From positions 3,906,001 to 3,970,000 of the forward strand of contig NC_007951.1 in assembly GCF_000013645.1 (NCBI RefSeq): DNA of 64,000 bases, read 5' to 3'. Under the pieces are notes generated by a model that had not been told where the DNA came from, did not search any database, and was given only the letters and a program-made list of their open reading frames with translations. The DNA is from Paraburkholderia xenovorans LB400 (GTDB lineage Bacteria; Pseudomonadota; Gammaproteobacteria; Burkholderiales; Burkholderiaceae). How positions within the stretch are numbered: position 1 is the stretch's first letter; the number at the start of each line of letters is the position of its first letter. This document shows positions 17,656-25,187 of this stretch, piece after piece. A program made the position numbers and the translations under genes.

Positions 17656-18528
17656 TCACCCCCGCAGCGCCATAGCGCGTAGCAGCGCGTCGATCTGTCC
17701 AAACGCGTCCTGCTGCCACTGATCGGGCGTGCGATCGCCCAGTGCCTGCGTGTCTTCGACGAAGCGTCTCACGCACGTGGGACCGTACCCATCGAAGGCG
17801 TCGAACTTGTCGGCAATGTGCAGAAAGCCGCGCTCGCCGCTGGCATGTCCCAGCAGTGGGCGACATTCCTGCGCCAGCGCCTCGATGCCAGCGGGATAGT
17901 TCCGCACGCAATAATAGATGTCGTAGGCGTCCTTCTGCTTGTAGCGGCCTGCCAGCGCATGGCCCTTCATTGCCAGTAGAGCGGGGATGGAGCACACCGC
18001 GATCTCTACGCGGTTCGTCCCTCCGTCCGGCATCGATCCGGCCACGGCCACCAGTTGATAGAACCGCATCGCCAGATCGGCACCATCCGCCCGTTGCACG
18101 GCAAAGTCGCTAATCAGGGGAGGATTGTTCCTGACGATCTCTGCGTCACGCGGCATCAAGAAATCGACCACAACGTCGATCGCTTCTCCGCCATCTCGCG
18201 CGGGAACCTGGCGAACCAGCTGGAAGCGCCGTAACCCTTCACGCTGGGCGTATCCATGCCCCTGCAGCGCGCCGACCAAGGTTGCGTACTCACCGTCGCC
18301 GAGCGCTTCCGCATCCAGCCCGACGTCCACATCGAGTGTACCCACGTGGGGCATGTCCTCATTGGCCAGCAGCAGCCAGGGAACCGCGCCGCCGATAATG
18401 GCAAACTTTCCCTTGAAGCTACCAAGGATCTGACCGATCTCGATCAGCACGGATTTCACAGCCGCGGTCGTCCGGTCGTCGTATTCGGCGGCGGACTGCG
18501 GTTCCTGGGATGGCGTCATCTGGGCCAT
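17656..18528 (-). CDS. AbiEii/AbiGii-type nucleotidyltransferase (toxin-like)
   Basis: A 290-residue nucleotidyltransferase-fold protein of the AbiEii family, the toxin half of type IV toxin-antitoxin systems. It shows the GG loop IIGGAVPWLL (residues ~44-53), the catalytic acidic pair in GTLDVDVGLD (Asp 66 and 68), and the family's downstream KGHALAGRYKQKDAYDIYY motif (~215-235). The ATG at 18528 has AGGAAAGG upstream and overlaps the preceding gene by 13 bp, so the two are translationally coupled. Related AbiE toxins modify tRNA with nucleotides; that activity here is inferred from the fold. Confidence 0.85.
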   Translation of the reverse strand: MAQMTPSQEPQSAAEYDDRTTAAVKSVLIEIGQILGSFKGKFAIIGGAVPWLLLANEDMPHVGTLDVDVGLDAEALGDGEYATLVGALQGHGYAQREGLRRFQLVRQVPARDGGEAIDVVVDFLMPRDAEIVRNNPPLISDFAVQRADGADLAMRFYQLVAVAGSMPDGGTNRVEIAVCSIPALLAMKGHALAGRYKQKDAYDIYYCVRNYPAGIEALAQECRPLLGHASGERGFLHIADKFDAFDGYGPTCVRRFVEDTQALGDRTPDQWQQDAFGQIDALLRAMALRG

Positions 18529-19577
18529 GAGAGCCTTTCCTGGCGTAAGTGGTCGGCGGCCTCGGCACCGCGTTCGCCCGCAATGGAGAGGTCAAGATAA
18601 GTCTGAACCGGGCTGGTGCAGATCGCCCCCGGCGCAGGCTCAACTGTGTCGGCGAGCAGTCCCAGGTCCTTCGGCACGGTGACGATCACATTCTCGCCTT
18701 TCAAGGCGGGCGCGAGCTTCAGCGCTGCCTGGAGCTTACGCAGACCGTCCTCGTCAGCAAAGAAGTAGTGCGTGCCGGTGCGCCCATAGGGAGCAAGCCA
18801 CTGTGCCGCCGAAAACGATGCAAAGGCTGCGCGCCCGCGCGTGTCTTCAACGCGCAGAACACTGCGGGCCGCATCTTCGAGTGCACTGCCGTGCAACGGC
18901 GTGTAGAAGCTCGACCGTTCGCCCGCCGGCGCAGCATAGCTGTCCCGCCATGCGTCCAACAGTGCGTCAGGCTCAGAAAGGATAAGGCCATCGTCCGAGG
19001 CACGAGCCCATTCCCGATCAATCAGGCCGGTGCGAACGTTGCTGACGTGTCCGAGGCTGACCCCGGAGATTTCCGACAACTCGGTGACACGCCATGCACG
19101 GCCAGGGTCGCGCAGCATTGCGCGTAGCACCTGGGCGGATTTTGGCCTGAACAGCGACCTGAGTTCGCGTTGTTCGACCACAGGCTTGTCCGTCACCATG
19201 CGCTCGATAAACACGCCACCGAATGCGATCCGGGCGTTTCCCTCCAGGTCGAGATAACCGACGCCCTTCTCTTCGCACATCTTCCTCACTACCGGCGAAA
19301 TATAGGGCGCAATGAAGACGGGCGTGGCCTCGGGAGCCCGCTGTGCAACATAGTTCCGCAGTTCCAACAGTGCGGATCGGGCAAACCGCGGTTGCCCGCT
19401 CGACTTGTATTCGCAGATAAGCAGATGCCGTTTACCGTCCACGACCAGCCGGGCAATCAAGTCTGGCACCCAGTCACCGGACACGGCTTCAGCGTCGATG
19501 CCTTCGACATGAAGGATCGGGATATTCTCGAGCAACCTGCGGAGGGCCTCTGCGGCACGAGCTTCTGTCTCTTTCAT
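18516..19577 (-). CDS. AbiEi-like antitoxin/regulator with a PD-(D/E)XK-like N-terminus
   Basis: A 353-residue protein, the partner and probable regulator of the downstream nucleotidyltransferase. The N-terminal ~110 residues carry a PD-(D/E)XK-like pattern: PDLIARL (Asp39), then LLICEYKSSG (Glu56-x-Lys58). A winged helix follows at about residues 150-190 (QVLRAMLRDPGRAWRVTELS, GVSLGHVSNV), then a C-terminal domain resembling the AbiEi C-terminal region. The start at 19577 has AAGGA upstream; an in-frame TTG at 19595 lies inside an operator-like palindrome. Typical AbiEi antitoxins are shorter and lack the nuclease-like domain. Confidence 0.75.
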   Translation of the reverse strand: MKETEARAAEALRRLLENIPILHVEGIDAEAVSGDWVPDLIARLVVDGKRHLLICEYKSSGQPRFARSALLELRNYVAQRAPEATPVFIAPYISPVVRKMCEEKGVGYLDLEGNARIAFGGVFIERMVTDKPVVEQRELRSLFRPKSAQVLRAMLRDPGRAWRVTELSEISGVSLGHVSNVRTGLIDREWARASDDGLILSEPDALLDAWRDSYAAPAGERSSFYTPLHGSALEDAARSVLRVEDTRGRAAFASFSAAQWLAPYGRTGTHYFFADEDGLRKLQAALKLAPALKGENVIVTVPKDLGLLADTVEPAPGAICTSPVQTYLDLSIAGERGAEAADHLRQERLSWPR

Positions 19578-19588
19578 CAAATAGCATC

Positions 19589-19615
19589 CTTTCAACCTAT
19601 GTTGAAAGTATCATA
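19589..19615 (-). promoter_or_regulatory. Operator palindrome and -10 element of the AbiE-like operon
   Basis: A perfect 8-bp-arm palindrome (CTTTCAAC, 4-nt centre, GTTGAAAG; 19589-19608) lies just upstream of the Shine-Dalgarno of the AbiEi-like gene. It is preceded on the minus strand by a TATGAT -10 hexamer (19610-19615); no good -35 is visible. The position over the transcription start fits autorepression by the winged-helix protein, as known for AbiEi. Confidence 0.65.
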
Positions 19616-19655
19616 TTTTTTGAAAAAAGACAGAATTTCATTCGGATAACCCGTT

Positions 19656-21033
19656 TCAGCACATTCTGAAATGAGGTCCTACGCTGAAATAGCTTGGAAG
19701 ATCGCAGCTCACGGCCATAGAAAGGTTTTTATCCCACCGATGCGTCAGCGCCATTCCGTTGACCTGCACAATCAGTCCCCTGCCCGCAGCCTCCACCTCA
19801 CCCTGCTCCAGCAGGTCCACGCGATCCGCCCAGTCCTGCATCATCACCCTTCTCTGGTCCACATACTGCGCATGGTTATACGTCGCACTGATCCGGTTCG
19901 GATCCGTATGCGATAGCTGCGCGTCCACCTATATCCGCGGATAGCCGATCTCGTTCAATGCCGTCGACATCGTGGCACACAGTCCATGCCCGGTCAGCAA
20001 CCCGTCGTATCCCATACGCTTCAGCGCGAAGTTGACCGTGTCCTCGCTCATGCGGTCCGTCAGCCGCGTAGCCGAAGCGAACAGATATTTCTGCGCCGGC
20101 TTGAATTCCTTGAGCATGGAGCGAACGATTGTCTGTGCCTGGGTGGAGAGCGGCACGATGTACGGAGGAATGTCCTCAATGCGCTTGCGCCGTCCTCGAA
20201 TTAACATTGCTCGCTGCTTGAGACATGACAGGGATGATCCAAAGCCCGCCCTCAAGATCGAACTGATCCGGTGTCGCCAGCCGCAGTTCCCCTGTATGCA
20301 CTCCGGTCAACAGTAGCAGGCGGACAGCCTGCTGCGTCGTCAGGCGTCCCTGGTAGGTACGCAACGTTCGCAGAAGTGAAGGCAGTTCCGCCATTCGCAA
20401 GAACGGGTTGTGCTGCACCGGTGGCAAGGGTGCCGCGACAACATGCAGGTCCGTCGCAGGATTTCGTTCCATTTCAGGAACGGCCACGAGGGCATACTCG
20501 AACAACTGCCGGATCTAGGTCCGCACCTTTTCCGCCACCGACAGCGAGCCCCGCTTTTCGATCCGCCCGATCACCTCCAGCAGATGGTGCCGCGTGATCT
20601 CGTGAACGGTCATTCTCCGGAGTGCCGGAAGAACATCCTTCCTGAACGCCCGCCGGATCTGCTCCAGCGTGCTCTGCCGCCCTTCTTCCAGCACCAGTTC
20701 CCGACGCGCAAGCCACTGCTCGTACACCACCGTGAACGTGTACTCGCCCGCCAGCCTCACCGCCAGCCGCTTCTGCTGACGATGCATCTTCGGATTAACA
20801 CCCCTGGCGACCAGCCCCCGCGCTTCTTCCCGCAAGACCCGCGCATCACGCAAACCTACTTCGGGGTACGAGCCCAAGGATATCCGCAGTTGCTTGCCTA
20901 GCCAGGAGTACCGAAAGTGCCATGCCTTGCTGCCCGTGGCTGATACGAACAACGACAACCCGTCGTAATCACTCAGCGTATAGATCTTTCCTGTTGCCTT
21001 TGCGGTCCGGACGCGCAAGTCGGTGAGGGCCAT
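19656..21033 (-). pseudogene. Tyrosine integrase (P4/CP4 type), disrupted, right copy in inverted orientation
   Basis: Homologous along its length, including the upstream leader, to the left integrase. It starts at the ATG at 21033 (MALTDLRVRTAKATGKIYTL). Lesions: a TAG at 20515-20517 after SLSVAEKVRT, a 1-nt shift near 20230, and a TAG at 19929-19931. It has also lost catalytic residues: TGVHTGELR has His where the left copy has the catalytic Arg, and TGHGLCATMSTAL has Cys for the second Arg. The Tyr motif (LSHTDPNRISATYNHAQY) is readable after the last stop. Both protein sequence and lesions make it inactive. Confidence 0.88.
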
Positions 21034-21401
21034 GCTCCAACTCCAAATCTCCAATTAGACGAGACGGAGCCGCTACATCCAGCGTGCTGAAGGTCGCATT
21101 GGCAACCTTCCGGTGCGGATCGGCCGCCGCAGCTCAGACAGATCCTGGCACGGCATTCAGTCGCCGATGTCAGCGGCTCTGATAACGACTTGAATCTCGA
21201 AGGACAGGCCGCTGATGCGCTATTCAAGCGTATCGCAGGCTAAACGGGCGTTGCCCCGGCAGGACATCCGGCCACCCTGCCAGTTTCGCGAGCGTGCCCC
21301 CCGGCAGCCGGCCGCTTAGCAGTGGTACAATATGGTGGGCATTTTCGGCGGGCGAACGGAAAAATGTTTCGTTTAAACAATGAGTTAGATGCAGCTTTGT
21401 G

Positions 21402-21420
21402 TTCCCATCGCCCGCTCCAG
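21402..21420 (+). repeat. attR: second copy of the 19-bp tRNA-Gly end
   Basis: Exact copy of 7318-7336. The base before it differs from the tRNA (GTG|TTCCC versus CGA|TTCCC), so the repeat is 19 bp and contains only the end of the T-arm, the acceptor 3' strand and CCA. Confidence 0.9.
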
Positions 21421-22124
21421 ATACTTTCCGAACGTCCATCAGCAAGTGGGCAACGTCGCAAAAGGATCTGACGCTACCGCGCTTCCCATCCGTCCCAGTC
21501 AACAAGCCTTTTCTTCATCATCAATTTCAGCAATTGATTCGCCTGCCAAACCGGCCGGGCAGACGCGGCGTTGCTATAGCGGTCGGGAAATAGCAAACGA
21601 TACCTTGGCATGTCCCCACCACATTTCCGAATGTACGCCGATTTGAACCGGCGCCGCCTTTTCCATCAGCATCGTATAACGACGTGCCGTCACAGCTTAG
21701 CCACGCGAACACAAGCTGATGATTGGTATTGACCGGGATAATCATCTCCGATCAAATACCTTACAAATTCATTAACCCAACCAAACACACATCTGGTTAT
21801 TTAAACGCAATAGCACCGCCGCCTCCCCCCTGCTCGCCACCGCCCGCACTCCGTCTGGACGCACCCTTTTCGGGTGTGCTACCTTACGCGCACTTGCAAC
21901 GCCCGCTCCACCTTCCTGCTGATGCCTTCAGCAGAATCCAGCACGAGCCGCCTCCATGAAGGCGGCTTTTTTGTCCTGGCGGCAGCCCGGCGCCGCAGTC
22001 CGTAAGCGAGGCGCCTGCCCGCACCTCGCGTGCGGCTCGCGGCCCTGCATACGGCGCCGGCGCGAGCACGGACATGCGCCGCGCGGCACGCCGCGAAGCC
22101 CTTACCCTTGTAGCAGCATCGACG
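21421..22124. other. Intergenic region between island border and trmB
   Basis: About 700 bp with no reading frame I would call. Apart from the terminator at 21946-21972 it holds only an AT-richer stretch (21,700-21,810) and a Pro-coding-like run (21,815-21,850). It may be the former downstream flank of tRNA-Gly plus decayed sequence. Confidence 0.5.
21946..21972 (+). terminator. Strong intrinsic terminator upstream of trmB
   Basis: Stem AGCCGCCT / AGGCGGCT with a 6-nt loop and TTTTTT. No recognisable gene precedes it on this strand, so it may end an unrecognised small RNA or be left from an older transcript. Confidence 0.75.
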
Positions 22125-22907
22125 ATGATCCACGATCCAAACGACGCCGGCCTGCCGGACCAACTCCCGACGCCCTCCTCCGAAGCCGAAAACTCGCCCG
22201 CCGGCGACACCACGCCGCCGGAAGAAGCGCTGCATCGGCGCCGTATCCGCAGCTTTGTCACGCGCGCGGGCCGCGTCTCGACCGGCCAGCGCCGCGCAAT
22301 GGACGAACTCGGCCCACGCTTCGTGGTGCCCTTCGCGCCGCAACAGCCCGACTGGAACAGCGTGTTCGGCCGTGAAGCGCCGCGCGTGCTGGAAATCGGC
22401 TTCGGCATGGGTGCGACCACGGCGGAGATCGCCTCGCATCGTCCGGACGAAGATTTCCTCGGCGTCGAAGTGCACGAGCCGGGCGTGGGCGCGCTGCTGA
22501 AACTGATGGGCGAGCAGAACCTGTCGAACATCCGCATCATTCAGCATGACGCGGTCGAAGTGCTCGAACAGATGATCGCGCCCGACAGCCTCGACGGCGT
22601 GCATATCTTCTTTCCGGACCCGTGGCACAAGGCGCGCCACCACAAGCGCCGGCTGATCCAGCCGAAGTTTGTCGCGCTGCTCGTATCGCGTCTGAAGCCG
22701 GGCGCCTACCTGCATTGCGCGACCGACTGGCAGAACTACGCTGAGCAGATGCTCGAAGTCCTGGGCGCCGAGCCGTCGCTGAAGAACACCGCCGACGGCT
22801 ATGCGCCACGTCCGGAGTACCGTCCGGTGACGAAGTTCGAGCGCCGTGGATTACGGCTCGGGCACGGCGTGTGGGATCTGGTCTTCCGCAAACGTGGCGC
22901 TGGGTAA
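22125..22907 (+). CDS. trmB: tRNA (guanine-N7-)-methyltransferase
   Basis: A 260-residue SAM-dependent enzyme making m7G46 in the tRNA variable loop. The SAM motif is VLEIGFGMGATTAEIA (residues ~87-102). The family signature FPDPWHKARHHKRRLIQ (~163-180) and the C-terminal ATDWQNYAEQM are present. A ~40-residue acidic/Pro-rich N-terminal extension (DPNDAGLPDQLPTPSSEAEN) precedes RRIRSFVTRAGRVSTGQ. The ATG at 22125 is preferred; 22074 would add a low-quality N-terminus. A bidirectional terminator follows. Confidence 0.93.
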   Translation: MIHDPNDAGLPDQLPTPSSEAENSPAGDTTPPEEALHRRRIRSFVTRAGRVSTGQRRAMDELGPRFVVPFAPQQPDWNSVFGREAPRVLEIGFGMGATTAEIASHRPDEDFLGVEVHEPGVGALLKLMGEQNLSNIRIIQHDAVEVLEQMIAPDSLDGVHIFFPDPWHKARHHKRRLIQPKFVALLVSRLKPGAYLHCATDWQNYAEQMLEVLGAEPSLKNTADGYAPRPEYRPVTKFERRGLRLGHGVWDLVFRKRGAG

Positions 22908-22940
22908 GACCGCGCGCAGAAACTCATACGGCAATGAGAC

Positions 22941-22964
22941 AAAGGTCCGCGAATGCGGACCTTT
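22941..22964. terminator. Bidirectional terminator between trmB and uppP
   Basis: Perfect 10-bp stem AAAGGTCCGC / GCGGACCTTT with a GAAT loop, between the convergent genes; A- and T-runs flank both sides. Confidence 0.85.
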
Positions 22965-23000
22965 TGTCATGCCGTCATGACTCGAAAAAAACGAACGTAC

Positions 23001-23837
23001 TCACTCCGTCCAGTTCAACGCCCCGCTATAGCCGACCAGCAGGATCAGCAATCCGAAACCGATCCGATACCACGCGAACGCGGTGAAGTCGTGCGCGGCG
23101 ATATAGCGCAACAACCAGCGCACGCAGGCAAACGCACTGACGAAGGCCGCCACGAAGCCGAGCGCGAAAGTACCGAGCGCATCGACGGAAAGGAGATGCC
23201 AGTCTTTATGCAGTTCGTAAGCGGTCGCGCCGAAAATGATCGGAATCGCGAGGAAAAAGGAAAACTCCGTGGCGACGCGCCTATCGAGGCCGAACAGCAT
23301 CCCGCCGATGATCGTCGAGCCCGAGCGCGACATACCCGGAATCAGCGCGAAACATTGCGCGAGCCCCACTTTTAGCGCGTCCAGCGCGCCCAGGTCGTCC
23401 ACGTTCTGCACGCGCGCCACCGTTTCGCCGCGGGTGCGCTGACGCGACTCCGCCCATAGAATCACCACGCCGCCCGCCACCAGCGCGAACGCAACCGGCA
23501 CCGGCGAGAATAGCGCTGCCTTGATGGTCTTTTCGAATAGCAGGCCGAGTACGATCGCGGGAATCGTGGCAATGATCACGTTCAGCGTGAAGCGGCGCGC
23601 GTCCGGCCGGCTGGGCAAACCGGACACCACACTGCCGATGCGGCGGCGGTATTCCCAGCACACGGCGAGAATCGCACCGAGCTGGATCACGACATCGAAG
23701 GTTTTCGCGTGCTCGTCGGTAAAGTTCAGCAGACTGCCCGCGACGATCAGATGCCCGGTACTCGACACGGGCAAAAACTCCGTCAACCCTTCGACGACGC
23801 CCAGAATCAGCGCCTTGCAAGCCAATAGCCAGTCCAT
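23001..23837 (-). CDS. uppP: Undecaprenyl-diphosphatase UppP/BacA
   Basis: A 278-residue inner-membrane phosphatase that recycles undecaprenyl pyrophosphate for peptidoglycan and other envelope polymers; overproduction gives bacitracin resistance. Both catalytic motifs are intact: GVVEGLTEFLPVSSTGHL (residues ~13-30) and PGMSRSGSTIIGGML (~170-184). About eight hydrophobic segments are visible, and length is typical. It is transcribed convergently to trmB and is separated from the upstream lipoprotein gene by 80 bp on the same strand. Confidence 0.96.
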   Translation of the reverse strand: MDWLLACKALILGVVEGLTEFLPVSSTGHLIVAGSLLNFTDEHAKTFDVVIQLGAILAVCWEYRRRIGSVVSGLPSRPDARRFTLNVIIATIPAIVLGLLFEKTIKAALFSPVPVAFALVAGGVVILWAESRQRTRGETVARVQNVDDLGALDALKVGLAQCFALIPGMSRSGSTIIGGMLFGLDRRVATEFSFFLAIPIIFGATAYELHKDWHLLSVDALGTFALGFVAAFVSAFACVRWLLRYIAAHDFTAFAWYRIGFGLLILLVGYSGALNWTE

Positions 23838-23917
23838 CCGTGCCCCTCATCGCTATAGATAGTCGGAACGAACAGGGCCGGCGTGGAATCGCGCGGCCCT
23901 GCCGGCCGCGCGGCACG

Positions 23918-24511
23918 TCATTTTTCGACGATTTGCACGCGTATGCCGTTTGTAAGGATGGTGATTGTACCGGGTTCGTAATTCACACCGGCAAATTGCA
24001 GTTGTTCGGGCTTGAAGGTGTAGATCGGATAGTTGGTCAGCAACTGCGTGGCGAGCAGCCCCGCCGCGGCGTTGATCTGCTGCGTGTAGGCCTGCGCCTG
24101 CCCGCTCACGCTGACATTGTCGACATTCGGTGATCTGAGCACGACGGATTTGCTGGCGGCGTCGTAGGCCAGTTCGCTCGACAGCATGAACACGCCGTCC
24201 ACCGGCTGCGGCATGAAGGGACTCGCGAAGCGGGCGTCGAGCTTCACCGAGACGCGGTTCGTATCCGGCAGGAAGCCGACCACGGGGTTGGTCAGCGCGA
24301 TATCGAACACCTGCGAGACCGTGCGCTGATACGGGAACTTGCGCTGCACCGCGTCCTGCACCTGCTGCTGCGAGAACGTGTAGTGCGAAGGGATGAACGG
24401 AAACGTCGGTGTTGCGCAGGCCGCGAGCGAAACGGTGATGCCGAGCGCGCCAGAACCGGTCAGCGCGGCGAGCAGAAAGCGGCGCCGGGCCGGCGCAGCG
24501 GGTCGAGTCAT
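23918..24511 (-). CDS. DUF1439 lipoprotein (YceB-like)
   Basis: A 197-residue predicted lipoprotein. A twin-Arg-like basic start (TRPAAPARRRFLLAALTG) leads to the lipobox VSLAACA around residue 32. The DUF1439 body follows: HYTFSQQQVQDAVQRKFPYQ, VFDIALTNPVVGFLPD, RVSVKLDARFASP and the closing GTITILTNGIRVQIVEK. E. coli YceB is of this type and its role is unknown. It is likely cotranscribed with uppP. Confidence 0.87.
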   Translation of the reverse strand: MTRPAAPARRRFLLAALTGSGALGITVSLAACATPTFPFIPSHYTFSQQQVQDAVQRKFPYQRTVSQVFDIALTNPVVGFLPDTNRVSVKLDARFASPFMPQPVDGVFMLSSELAYDAASKSVVLRSPNVDNVSVSGQAQAYTQQINAAAGLLATQLLTNYPIYTFKPEQLQFAGVNYEPGTITILTNGIRVQIVEK

Positions 24512-24623
24512 GCGAAATCTCCTGTGGAAACCTGTTCGGGCCTGCAGTTGCGTCGTTCGTTTGCGGCTTGCGGCGTTTTGGCCATACGTGCGCTCGTGCG
24601 CTCATGCGCGTTTGTCAGCGGCG

Positions 24624-24965
24624 TCAGCGGCCACTCGGCAGCGCGCGCGGTTGAGTCTGAGCTTCGAGTTGCGTGAGCCACGCGAGTGCTTCGCCGCGAT
24701 TCGTGCCGCACATTTCCAATTGCGGTTGCAAACCGGAACAGCAGGCCGGCCGCTCAGGCTGGCCGAAGATCGCGCAGCGCAGATCGTCGCCGAGCTGCAC
24801 GCAGCGCACGCCCGCCGGCTTGCCGTTCGGCATGCCCGGAATGGCACTCGAAATCGACGGCGCAATACAGCACGCGCCGCAATCGGGGCGGCACGCATGA
24901 CCGGCCACATGGAACACAGGCCCGTCCTTCACGACGCTCTCCGACACTTCAGACACTTCGCTCAC
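24624..24965 (-). CDS. YkgJ-family cysteine-cluster protein
   Basis: A small Cys-rich protein of the YkgJ type, predicted to bind zinc or iron. The cysteines are in CRPDCGACC (three Cys), VRCVQLGDDLRC, PACCSGLQPQLEMCG. The start is uncertain: GTG codons at 24965 and 24932 are both in frame, the latter with GGAG upstream; the in-frame ATG at 25049 would add residues unlike the family. It is divergent from hemN. Function unknown. Confidence 0.8.
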   Translation of the reverse strand: MSEVSEVSESVVKDGPVFHVAGHACRPDCGACCIAPSISSAIPGMPNGKPAGVRCVQLGDDLRCAIFGQPERPACCSGLQPQLEMCGTNRGEALAWLTQLEAQTQPRALPSGR

Positions 24966-25187
24966 TCCATTCTTCCCGAACCCGAAAGCGGGCAATGCAT
25001 TATCAGACCCGCATTGTGCCACCGCATTGCATGCGACCTTTTTACGCAATCAGGCGAATGCGCGCTCAAGTACACTCGAAGGATCCGAAAGGCCATGCTC
25101 AAGAAGCGTCTGCGCTGTTCGATCCGGTTTCGCGACTCACCGCCGGTTGCGCCTCTTCCTCGATGGCCGCCAGCCCTCGAGCCTCTC

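Larger units (their letters stand above)
7337..21420. mobile_element. tRNA-Gly-integrated genomic island carrying Wadjet and an AbiE-like module
   Basis: A 14.1-kb island bounded by exact 19-bp direct repeats (7318-7336, 21402-21420), with a P4-type integrase remnant just inside each border. In order it contains: broken integrase, IS5-family fragment, DUF2130 fragment, IS256-family fragment, jetABCD, a truncated gene, an AbiEii/AbiEi-like pair, and a second broken integrase in inverse orientation. Both integrases are dead, so the element is probably fixed. No replication, conjugation or phage structural gene is present. Confidence 0.88.
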
